From: Plumapathes pennacea
Lineage: Eukaryota; Cnidaria; Anthozoa; Antipatharia; Myriopathidae
Length of the DNA: 64,000 bases
Direction of reading: 5' to 3'
Assembly: GCA_964036295.1 (NCBI GenBank)
Contig: OZ038463.1
Location: 992,001 to 1,056,000, forward strand
Shown here piece by piece: positions 12,936 through 23,900 of this stretch (within the stretch, counting starts at the first letter, position 1; every line of letters starts with the position of its first letter). The notes beneath the pieces were generated by a model. The model saw only the letters and a program-made list of their open reading frames with translations. It ran no database searches and was not told the DNA's origin. A program made the position numbers and the translations under genes.

Positions 12936-13167
12936 TACAGTTATCTTTCGGAAAAGGAGGCGCTTTCGGTGTTGAAAAGACAGTAATGTTAAAAAATAGC
13001 ATTTTTACCACAACACACTAGTTTCTCGCTCTCTGATTGGTCGATTTACCGTGGTAAATAAGAGTCCAGACAACGATGCTGACGCCAGCTGACGCCAGCA
13101 TGTCACGTTTTGCAGCGAAATACAACGAAACTTTCCTGTATATTTCTAAATGTTGTGGTAAAAAACA

Positions 13168-13347
13168 AATTTCCAGTGGTTTGCCGTGGTGTGGACTCTT
13201 ATTTACCACGATTTACGTCATCACATAGTCAAAATTAGTTGCGGACTCACTCGGCGAAGCGCCTCGTGAGTCCACAACATTTTGACCATGTGATGACGTA
13301 AATCGTGGTAAATAAGAGTCCACACCACGGCAAACCACTGGAAATTT
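13168..13347. mobile_element. Foldback MITE, TTTACCACG family
   Basis: A near-perfect inverted repeat with arms of about 85-90 bp centred at about 13257. The left arm begins aaatttccagtggtttgccg and the right arm ends with its complement at 13347. The loop is only a few bases around ggcgaagcgcc. A related half-unit (ttaccgtggtaaataagagt) lies at about 13046-13066. No coding capacity; typical of non-autonomous foldback DNA elements. Confidence 0.75.
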
Positions 13348-13359
13348 ATTAAATTTTCA

Positions 13360-14670
13360 GTGTCCCTTATGCTTTTGACCAGGATTGTAGCTCAGTTCAA
13401 CCTAATTGCTAAACTGTGATAAGGTCAGGGGGACAGAGCTGAGTAACGCATTGCGCATGTCGGTGATGTCATCAAGCATGGAGTCCCAAACAGTGTTTCT
13501 GAAGTCCTACAAAGGCACGACAGTGCGTTTTAGGCAAGCATGGCAGAATTTTGTACAAAATGAATTTTAATACTAAATCGACTTTTCTATTCGACACACT
13601 AAAACTAAATCTTAGCAGTTGAAAAGTGAGCTCAACAGACGGCATTCATTTCGCTCGAGTGTCGCTTCAAACTGCTTCAACCCGCTTCCACCGACACCCA
13701 GGGTTAATGCGTTTCTCTGCAATACTCTTGAGAGGCAATCAGGACGAGAGAACATTAGGGTGAACCTCCTTGAGTAGTAAAAGGCACAGGAGCCAGGCAA
13801 TGCTTGTGCCCTTCGTGATTGTTCGCCTGGCAGTCACAAAGCCGGTCCCCCTGGACGTTTCTTAAGTCGTTTCGTTCTTCCTGACGTACAAAACATTGTT
13901 TCAGTATTGTGGTACCTCACCAGGCTCGTAGTATGCAAGGATGCTCCAACAAGCGACAGTAGGAAGTCGGTACGCCGAGATATCTTGTTCCATAGTCGTC
14001 CACTAATGTAAATTTACTGTTTACGTTTTTAGTAAACGAGTCGAATTTTCTTAAGCACACCCGTTTGAAATTTTTACAAAACAAATTCGGATAGAAGATG
14101 AACTCCTTCGTCTAATGACGTAAGAAAAAACTATAACCCTTAAATACCGAGCTTAACCTCGGCGTTTCTTTTCACTTTTCGGTGTCCCGGCCATTTTAAG
14201 TAGCCCACAATTTTGCCCGTGTTCCATACCGCTGACTTTGTGCGGCTGCGCAATGCGTTATCCAGCTCTGTCGGTCAGGGACTGATGTTCAATTTAAGTA
14301 CAATTTGTGTGTTTAAGATTCGGCACATGAGAAATGCGATGTTTGAATCAACGTCGCAGTTCACTCGTTTTGTCCGACATGCCCAGTCGCATTAAACTAC
14401 GCAGTCGAACTTAATTGATTCAAACGTCAAACTTTTGTCGCATTTTATACAATTCGACAGAGCAGAACTTCATCATCCCCACGCAACTCCCGCGGTGGCT
14501 GCTGGGATATTATTATGCAGAAACTCGCTGTATCTCTCATTTTTTCACTTCTTTGAAATATTACCAATACTGACAGAAGAGATATATTATATTTGAATCC
14601 ACTCTAATTATGAGACATGATTACAGACTTTTTCACAATGTAGGTTAATTGTGTTTCTCCCACTAGGCTT
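13360..14670. other. No gene recognised
   Basis: About 1.3 kb between a foldback MITE and the MITE in front of the dispanin start codon. I recognise no exon or conserved protein. The dispanin promoter must lie here or inside the following MITE, but no clear TATA box or motif cluster could be assigned. Confidence 0.4.
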
Positions 14671-14675
14671 CTTAT

Positions 14676-14885
14676 TAACCCTTTCACTCCCAAGAGTGAT
14701 CAACTTTGATTTTCTCCCTCAGTTTCTCACCAGAAACATATGTGATACAGTAGGGAGAACTTGGCTTTTGATAGTTTGCTAAGATGAAAGGTGATTAAAC
14801 TATCAATTCTCACTGCATCACTCATACATTTTCTTTTTAAAAGGTTGAGAGAATCTGCATTTTGAGCTTGGAAGTGAAAGGGTTA
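14676..14885. mobile_element. MITE with CCCTTTCACTCCCAAG terminal inverted repeats, full length
   Basis: Begins taaccctttcactcccaag and ends cttggaagtgaaagggtta, giving 19-bp terminal inverted repeats with one mismatch around a 210-bp non-coding element. Degenerate partial relatives occur near 1295-1390, 4020-4090, 24519-24731, 25133-25270, 28634-28790, 35903-36062, 43905-44000, 46988-47095 and 63660-63800. This copy ends 32 bp before the dispanin start codon. Confidence 0.8.
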
Positions 14886-14917
14886 TACTGACAGGGCAGT
14901 ACTTGGAAGAAAAATCA

Positions 14918-17900
14918 ATGGCAGAGAAGCAAGGTAAAATCAGTGTACTTGATATCTCCATGGGGGTCAGTACAGAAAAAAAGAACATCAAGCCACTTGT
15001 AAACTTGCATTTTCATATCACTGAGGAGCTCAATTTCTATGGCTTTTTTAGGATCATGCAAACATGTGTACAGCCAAGGGCTGTTATTTGGAAAGGAACG
15101 TCTATGTGTTACCGTTGATAATCATGTCCCGGCAATGCAAATGTGCATTAATTAGGGCGATACGATCAGGGTCTTGTTCACAACATTTCAAAGTAACTTA
15201 ACTGTTGTTGGCCATTTTTAAGCTAGGCACGATGTGTTATTGCCTTTGGTCCACCTTGAAAATGGAGAAATAAAAAAAATATATCGAGACTTACGAAAAC
15301 GAAATCTGGGAAATCGATCATTGGGATATTTTTTGCATTAAGTTCTCCTTTAATGTATTTTCACTGTACAAGTTGATGTCGACTTTTAGGCGTGAAACTT
15401 AGGTCCTAAAAGGTCGACTTATATACCGGATTATTATATAGACACGAGCTTTTTACTGGAAAATATACTGTGCGTAAAATCCATACGAAACTACATCCGG
15501 GACCCGAGTGGCGTATCTTCCATATCCTCACTAGTGAGGATATCGTTGGCATCATAAACTAATAAAAGAAAATTACACGGCGGCTTGAAGATATGGATTT
15601 TATTTTCTCGTGGTAAAAACAATACTCACGAAGCGCTCGTTCGTAAAATATTGTTTTTTATAATATTGTTTTTACCACTCGAAAATAAAATTCATATCTT
15701 CGCGCCGCCGTGTAATATCCTCTCTATATATATGTTCTGGCAAGGTCTGAAACAGAATGATAGTACATAGAAGGGTTAACTTTTAAATGCGATCAAATGA
15801 AGTGTCATATAATACTTCCCATAGAAGAATATGTAGCATACAGTTGTTACGGAAGAGATTTTGATTAAATATTAGTTGATTAATAGTTACGATCTAATAC
15901 GATTAATATTCATAATTTTAAGGACGTGGTTTAATATTCTACTTTTCAAATTGATTCTTTTAGTGTGTGAACGGTCCACGGTCGGAACAATGCTATAGCA
16001 TTACGGGCATATCTATAAATCCGGTCGACCAAATCTTACCTGGCCTGACTAATTGGGTTTTGACCTGATCGACCAATGCAAGCCTGGACCGAATTTAATT
16101 AAGTGTACTGGCCTTTGTTGTAGTGTACAATTCTTTGTTATTAATCGTCCGCTTATGCAACTAAGTATTGTTCAAAGGTCTCATCGTTCAAACAAAGCAC
16201 ACTCTCTCTTAATCCCTTAGTTAAGTTGTTTACGTTAAGTTACGCTTCTTTCTGAAGGCGGAGTTTAGTTTAAAGCTCCAAAACCCTTACGTAATGTTAT
16301 CTTGTCAATTTTGTTGACTACGCAACTTTAGTTGTCAAGGACTTTTTATATCTCTTACAACTTAAGACTTTAGTATTTTTATACCAAGTGGTACTGCGCT
16401 CGTCAGACTTTAAGTAGGGCACTCTGTTAGTTTAGCAAGTGAACTCTGCCTATTCGTAAACTATGAAAGTTTGAGTTAGCTGACGGAGCGCGTCTCTTTA
16501 CATTTACTTTTCAGTCGCTATGTAGTGACGTACTACTTGTCTCCTCATTGGTTTTTAATTTTGATGGACAGCTAGAGTTGAAGTTAGCGTCCGTACTTAA
16601 GGGTGCGCACACTTAGTTTTGCCAGAGAGAACCAAACCCAGACCTGTAACATTAAGTGTTACTGAAGAAAGAGAGAGAAAGAGAAAAAGAAGAGAGACTT
16701 TGAGGTATAGCAGTAAAGTTGGTTATCGCTTGAATTAAACTGGATTTTAAAAGAGGGCTCCGTTCCTGATCCGCTGGGTACCTCTCAGCAAGCCACAACG
16801 AGCTTTTGAACGGATGACAGACATTAACATTAATCTTCTGGCGCTCGTGTTTGCGCCAGAGCCATAGCAATTCCTTTGGTAAGATTGTGTTTAAGCTGCA
16901 ACGGAGTAACAACTTGTTGAAAACATTGATCTTCTCAGCTGGTTTCCTTTCTACACGTTTGCGAGCTACTGATGATAGTATCAGTAGAAAGAGCAATAGC
17001 ACTACATTGTTAGCATTTTTTAACTCGTGATTTGTGAACACTTCGTCAGATATTCCTTTAAGATCTGTCTTACAAGGAAAACCCGGACAGATCGCTGGTT
17101 TAGCAGCAGGTTCCATAGACTCGGCACTAATAACGACCTGCGGCTGGGACGGCAACCAATCAACTTTGGATCCTTCTGAATTATTTGGACTTAAGATAAC
17201 TGCACCAGTGCGCATTTCAGTATCGTCAACAAAATTCTCGATTGTATCATCAACAATCGCCGGATCCAAATCTACTAATACTTCATAAAAGTCGTTCGGA
17301 ATTTCGGTAACGAATTCAGTCTTGCATAATTGACAGCAGGTAAAATGAACTGTGATTCGCGCTCGAAGTTTTGGTTACTTGGGTCGGCAAACTCAGAAAA
17401 TTTATAATCGAACTTTACAATTTGCTCGACAACCTCAACGTGTCTCGCAACACAGAAAGCTTCATCGTAAGTTTTGGGGGTCCTCATAAGTACTTCGCGC
17501 TTAATATCCTTCCTTAATCCATTGACAAAACAATACATTCGTTCCGAATCTGAAATTCCATTTAACTGAGCAGTACGACTTACGAACTCGCCGTAATCCT
17601 GTAGAGATTCGCTATATCCTTGTTTTCTTGAATTGAGCTTGCAGCGTAAATTGAATTTAATAACGTCTGACAACAAAAATTTTTCTAATAAAGCATCCTT
17701 TAAACACTGGAAATCATTCCTTTTAGCTTCAGGAAGTGTGCAATACCAATTCTCTGCAAGTCCCGCTAAATGGAATGCTAGACAGGCTGCTGCTGCTGTG
17801 CTGTTGCGATTAATGCCGACAAGGGTCAGAAAAGACTCTAATTTTGCTAACCATCGCTTAACGTCTTCACCTTCATAGCCATAAAACTTACTAAACTCGT

Positions 17901-20900
17901 ATTCCATAATGTGAAATTCGCTCAGATTAACATCACTGAGTTCAATAAAATTAACGTCAGTATACTCAGCTACAAAATGTTATAAAATATTATGCACATA
18001 AAGTCACTTAGCAGTTCATTCTGGTTGTCTTGTTCAGTCTTTCCGGGCTCTTCTACTTGGTATGGGAAACTGGTTTCTGCTTTCAGGAGTCTGGCGTGTT
18101 GCTTTTGTCCGGTGCTCTAGTTTGACTCGGTCAGGTCGCGAGAACGGAACTAGCAGCGAGGTTCACGGCCACTGGCGATGGCCTCAGTGATCCCGGCGGC
18201 GTCCTCTTCTTGGATCTCTATTTACCAGGCGGTATTTTCTGGGGTCACTGGATATCACGCAGCGACTAGACATTGGGCCGGTCGATACTCTTCTTCGCAG
18301 CCGGCAGGTTTGACATTAACTGTCGGCGGAACAGATTGAGCGGAGTTCGGTGTATGGTTTAAGCTTTCTTCGCAGTAACAGTTTCCGTTTTTAGTGTCAA
18401 ACAGCCACTTCTCGTGAAAGTCTGTATAAAATCGAGCTCTCCGTCTTCTGTTCGATGCAGATTAGGCGTTGATGTTCTACTTTTGCGCTGTTTCCTTAAG
18501 TCGTTGGTTTCTCGCGGTGACCTCCGTTCCTGCACGCTGTTCTCCACCACTTGTAAAGGGGGAAAAAGCTCGTTGTGGCTTGCTGAGAGGTACCCAGCGG
18601 ATCAGGAACGGAGCCCTCTTTTAAAATCCAGTTTAATTCAAGCGATAACCAACTTTACTGCTATACCTCAAAGTCTCTCTTCTTTTTCTCTTTCTCTCTC
18701 TTTCTTCAGTAACACTTAATGTTACAGGTCTGGGTTTGGTTCTCTCTGGCAAAACTAAGTGTGCGCACCCTTAAGTACGGACGCTAACTTCAACTCTAGC
18801 TGTCCATCAAAATTAAAAACCAATGAGGAGACAAGTAGTACGTCACTACATAGCGACTGAAAAGTAAATGTAAAGAGACGCGCTCCGTCAGCTAACTCAA
18901 ACTTTCATAGTTTACGAATAGGCAGAGTTCACTTGCTAAACTAACAGAGTGCCCTACTTAAAGTCTGACGAGCGCAGTACCACTTGGTATAAAAATACTA
19001 AAGTCTTAAGTTGTAAGAGATATAAAAAGTCCTTGACAACTAAAGTTGCGTAGTCAACAAAATTGACAAGATAACATTACGTAAGGGTTTTGGAGCTTTA
19101 AACTAAACTCCGCCTTCAGAAAGAAGCGTAACTTAACGTAAACAACTTAACTAAGGGATTAAGAGAGAGCGTGCTTTGTTTGAACGATGAGACCTTTGAA
19201 CAATACTTAGTTGCATAAGCGGACAATTAATAACAAAGAATTGTACACTACAACAAAGGCCAGTACACTTAATTAAATTCGGTCCAGGCTTGCATTGGTC
19301 GATCAGGTCAAAACCCAATTAGTCAGGCCAGGTAAGATTTGGTCGACCGGATTTATAGATATGCCCGTAATGCTATAGCATTGTTCCGACCGTGGACCGT
19401 TCACACACTAAAAGAATCAATTTGAAAAGTAGAATATTAAACCACGTCCTTAAAATTATGAATATTAATCGTATTAGATCATAACTATTAATCAACTAAT
19501 ATTTAATCAAAATCTCTTCCGTAACAACTGTATACCTTATCTGACAGTTTCCCTAAACCATCCAAACAGGTGTTCCAGAAGATACTCCACCACCAGCATA
19601 CCCTGGTGTTAATGCAAGCCCGGCAAATGCTCTGTATCCACCACAGCCACACAATGCTGGTACCATGCCACCACCACAGAATCCTGGTTATCCAACCACA
19701 GAACAACAGCAATGGCAAGATGGACCGGGATACCCCTCAACAGCACAGCCACATGCCATAGCTCCTCCATATCCAGGTCCTCAAAGTAACACTAACGATC
19801 CAAAGTCTGGCCAACCAGGTTACCCAGCACAACCAGGTTACCCAGCACTGCCAGGTCAGCCTGGTTACGAAGTCCAACCAGGTTACCCAGCACAACCAGG
19901 TTACCCAGCACTGCCAGGTCAGCCTGGTTACGAAGTCCAACCAGGTTACCCAGTTGCACAGGGAGCTCCCACAACAATAACTCATCAACAAGTAACAGTT
20001 GTGGTAAGAGAAATAAAACAAGATCAGTACATTGTTAACCCCCTGATGCTGCCGCATGTTCAAATAATGGGAGATTTTGATGGTGGTCCATCACCGATTT
20101 GCCGAGTGGTACATTTAACAAATAAACCAGCTTCAAGCGTGCTCCGTTTAACAAATAAACCAGCTTCAAGCGTGCTCCCTTCAGAAATAAAGCACGCAGC
20201 AAGTGACGAGAGCACGAAAGAAGTGTAGGGAGAAACGCGAGCCGAAGGCGAGCGTTTTTCCCCACTTCTTGAGTGCTCTCGGCACTTGCTAAGTGCTTTA
20301 TTTCTGAACGGAGCACGCTTGAAGCTGGTTTATTTGTTTTATAACATAGAACTTCAAAAATTTCACAATAAAACTGTCTTTATTCATCAAAAATGTTGGA
20401 ATGCTAACAGCGATGAAAAAATAGATTCTCCTAAACGACAAGAAACTTGCCGTTCTTCGACAAAGATTTTCCCTCTCCAAACTGTTGAAGTGCTTTTTGA
20501 TGAGGTCACGTTCTTTACTGATTCACGGTGAACTGTACTAGCCGGTGTCTTCACTTAAAGCCAAATTTTATCTCGAAGTTGGCATTGGTGACTCCATTCT
20601 CGCATTATTATTATTCTTTTTTTCCAGAGGATGACGTAAGCGTGGTTTATAACTTATAAACCACGGGTAAGTGTGGTTTATACTCTGGCAAACCACGGTT
20701 TTCGACCAATCAGCGCGCGGCTTGTATCGTGACTATGTTATAAATAGTATTAGCCGAGCCGTTTAGGAGAATCTATTTTTTCATTGCTGTTAGAATTCCA
20801 ACATTTTTGATGAATAAAGACAGTTTTATTGTGAAAGTTTTGAAGTTCTATGTTATAAAACAAATAAACCAGCTTCAAGCGTGCTCCGTTCAGAAATAAA

Positions 20901-23900
20901 GCACGCAGCAAGTGACGAGAGCACGAAAGAAGTGTAGGGAGAAACGCGAGCCGCGTTCGCGAAACGCCTTCGGCTCGCGTTTCTCCCTACACTTCTTTCG
21001 TGCTCTCGTCACTTGCTGCGTGCTTTATTTCTGAACGGAGCACGCTTGAAGCTGGTTTATTTGTTTTATAACATAGAACTTCAAAACTTTCACAATAAAA
21101 CTGTCTTTATTCATCAAAAATGTTGGAATTCTAACAGCAATGAAAAAATAGATTCTCCTAAACGGCTCGGCTAATACTATTTATAACATAGTCACGATAC
21201 AAGCCGCGCGCTGATTGGTCGAAAACCGTGGTTTGCCAGAGTATAAACCACACTTACCCGTGGTTTATAAGTTATAAACCACGCTTACGTCATCCTCTGG
21301 AAAAAAAGAATAATAATAATGCGAGAATGGAGTCACCAATGCCAACTTCGAGATAAAATTTGGCTTTAAGTGAAGACACCGGCTAGTACAGTTCACCGTG
21401 AATCAGTAAAGAACGTGACCTCATCAAAAAGCACTTCAACAGTTTGGAGAGGGAAAATCTTTGTCGAAGAACGGCAAGTTTCTTGTCGTTTAGGAGAATC
21501 TATTTTTTCATCGCTGTTAGCATTCCAACATTTTTGATGAATAAAGACAGTTTTATTGTGAAATTTTTGAAGTTCTATGTTATAAAACAAATAAACCAGC
21601 TTCAAGCGTGCTCCGTTCAGAAATAAAGCACTTAGCAAGTGCCGAGAGCACTCAAGAAGTGGGGAAAAACGCTCGCCTTCGGCTCGCGTTTCTCCCTACA
21701 CTTCTTTCGTGCTCTCGTCACTTGCTGCGTGCTTTATTTCTGAAGGGAGCACGCTTGAAGCTGGTTTATTTGTTAATTATAACATAGTCACGATACAAGC
21801 CGCGCGCTGATTGGTCGAAAACCGTGGTTTGCCAGAGTATAAACCACACTTACCCGTGGTTTATAAGTTATAAACCACGCTTACGTCATCCTCTGGCAAA
21901 AAAGAGAGAAAATAATGCGAGAATGGAGTCACCAATGCCCAACTTCGAGATAAAATTTGGCTTTAAGTGAAGGCACCGGCTAGTACGGTTCACCGTGAAT
22001 CGGTAAAGAACGTGACCTCATCAAAAAGCACTTCAACAGTTTGGAGAGGGATAATCTATGTCGAAGAATGGCAAGTTTCTTGTCAGCGTCGTGGAAAGCG
22101 ACTCGGTTTAAGCACTTTCCCTAAGTACAGCATATTTGGAAGTCACAATTACATCAGTGGGTTCTTTGAATGAAGTTGAATGCTTCAACAAGGAAGGAGG
22201 GAGCAAATCATTCAGTTGAAGAAGATCAGCCGTGAGCAATCACTGAACATGAACGGCGAAGACAGACGAACAGACGTGTTTGTAATGATGCAAGAGAAAG
22301 AATTTCCGACGATGTGACTGAAAAAAATGATTGAAGAATTTTCGGACGGACTTCAAATGATTGTACTACGAGGTAGAGTCAAGAAATCGGTAAGTTTTCA
22401 TTCACACAATTTTCGAGTCGGCCGTTGGAGCATTTGTTGATTCCCTTCAAATTTGCATTTTATGCACTAGCCGACTGTATGATTTCATGTACTTGTAGCC
22501 CAAAGTTCTACGGGAAAATATAGTTCTTTACTGTGAGATGTTGTCTAATTTTATAGAACAGACGGCTTGGTTGAAAAGTTGAAGCGAAACTGTACTGACT
22601 TGGCAATTCGGACCGCCGAGCCGTTTAGGAGAATCTATTTTTTCATCGCTGTTAGAATTCCAACATTTTTGATGAATAAAGACAGTTTTATTGTGAAAGT
22701 TTTGAAGTTCTATGTTATAAAACAAATAAACCAGCTTCAAGCGTGCTCCGTTCAGAAGTAAAGCACTTAGCAAGTGCCGAGAGCACTCAAGAAGTGGGGA
22801 AAAACGCTCGCCTTCGGCTCGCGTTTCTCCCTACACTTCTTTCGTGCTCTCGTCACTTGCTGCGTGCTTTATTTCTGAACGGAGCACGCTTGAAGCTGGT
22901 TTATTTGTTAAACAGAAAAGTATGTACTTTGACCCAGAGGGAGGGGGTACAGCCTTAAATTAAGTGTGGGGGTGTGCCGCTGAGTCCCTGTGACCCTGAC
23001 CCTGTTCCAGAGTTAAGAAAAGCACTTTTCTACTCTCGTTCCTGACAAAAAGGTAAAAATAGATACCCTGTTTCAGACGAGAGGCGACCCCACAAATTGC
23101 TTGAATAAATATGTGGCGTTGCATGACAAGCAACAATTCAGAGCTGTTTTGCAGCGGCTGACTCGACTATAAATCATCAAGGATTCTGGCAGGAAGAAAT
23201 ATCAAAATATCGACCCCAGTTACACCCTGTGACAGAGCCAGACTAAAAGAAAACTATACCCTGCCCCAGAGAGAAACGTTGATTTGTATACCCTGTTCCA
23301 AAGTCGGAGAGGCGAAAGGTATACCCTGTTGAGCGGCACATACCCATATAGCCCATATGTGGGAGTGCCCCCCTTGGGACTTTGACACATAAAGTGCATC
23401 CAAGATACTCGAAATGAACTTTGAAAAGGGAAAAGGAAAGAAAAAAAAGAAATAGGAAAAAGAAGAAAATCTAATGTCATCCATATTTTATGGGGGTCCA
23501 GCTAGCATATTCATATTGTCTAGTATTCATCACTGGATTGGATACATTTTGAGACTTTAGTTTGAATGGGAAGTGTAGCAGCACAGATTTTTGTGCGTCT
23601 GATAGAGCAGCACTGTACGTACATTTCATCCGATTGATATTGAGGAATTTGATATCAAAATGATGTTAAACTTTGATAATTTATTCTCCTCACTGTCTTC
23701 CTATTGTGCCTTCAGGATGGCAGAGGAGCTGTGCAGGCTCAGGTCATTCCCCAGGATAATGCAGGCTTGGCATGGTGTTCTTGTCTTTTGTGTTTCTGGC
23801 CTTTGGGAATGATTGCTATAGTAAGATCTAACCAGGTAAGAGACATGTAGTTAGTTCTGTCGTGGCCACATGCAACAAAAGGCCATGTCCTGGGGCGAAT

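Larger units (their letters stand above)
15838..19533 (-). mobile_element. Gag-coding LTR retroelement with inverted LTR arms
   Basis: Two 970-bp arms, 15838-16807 and 18564-19533, are reverse complements of each other with only a few differences seen (at least three). They flank a 1756-bp unique centre. Inside each arm an 807-bp LTR-like unit (15845-16651 and 18720-19526) starts TGTTAC and ends GTAACA. The remaining about 156 bp of each arm is the sequence next to the LTR on the gag side. The gag gene is on the minus strand, so the right arm is the proper 5' LTR plus leader, and the left arm is an inverted copy where a direct 3' LTR should be. No protease, reverse transcriptase or integrase is present, so it is non-autonomous. 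No direct target-site duplication is visible; the flanking ATACAGT/ACTGTAT is itself inverted. Confidence 0.85.

Noticed and set aside
20286..21638. Identical 81-residue frames on opposite strands
   Set aside because: They are mirror images in the palindrome arms and consist of MITE sequence, not genes.
22170..22400. Possible exon ending at a gtaag donor near 22390 within the MITE cluster
   Set aside because: Stops in the frames read and no acceptor or homologous block; treated as element interior.
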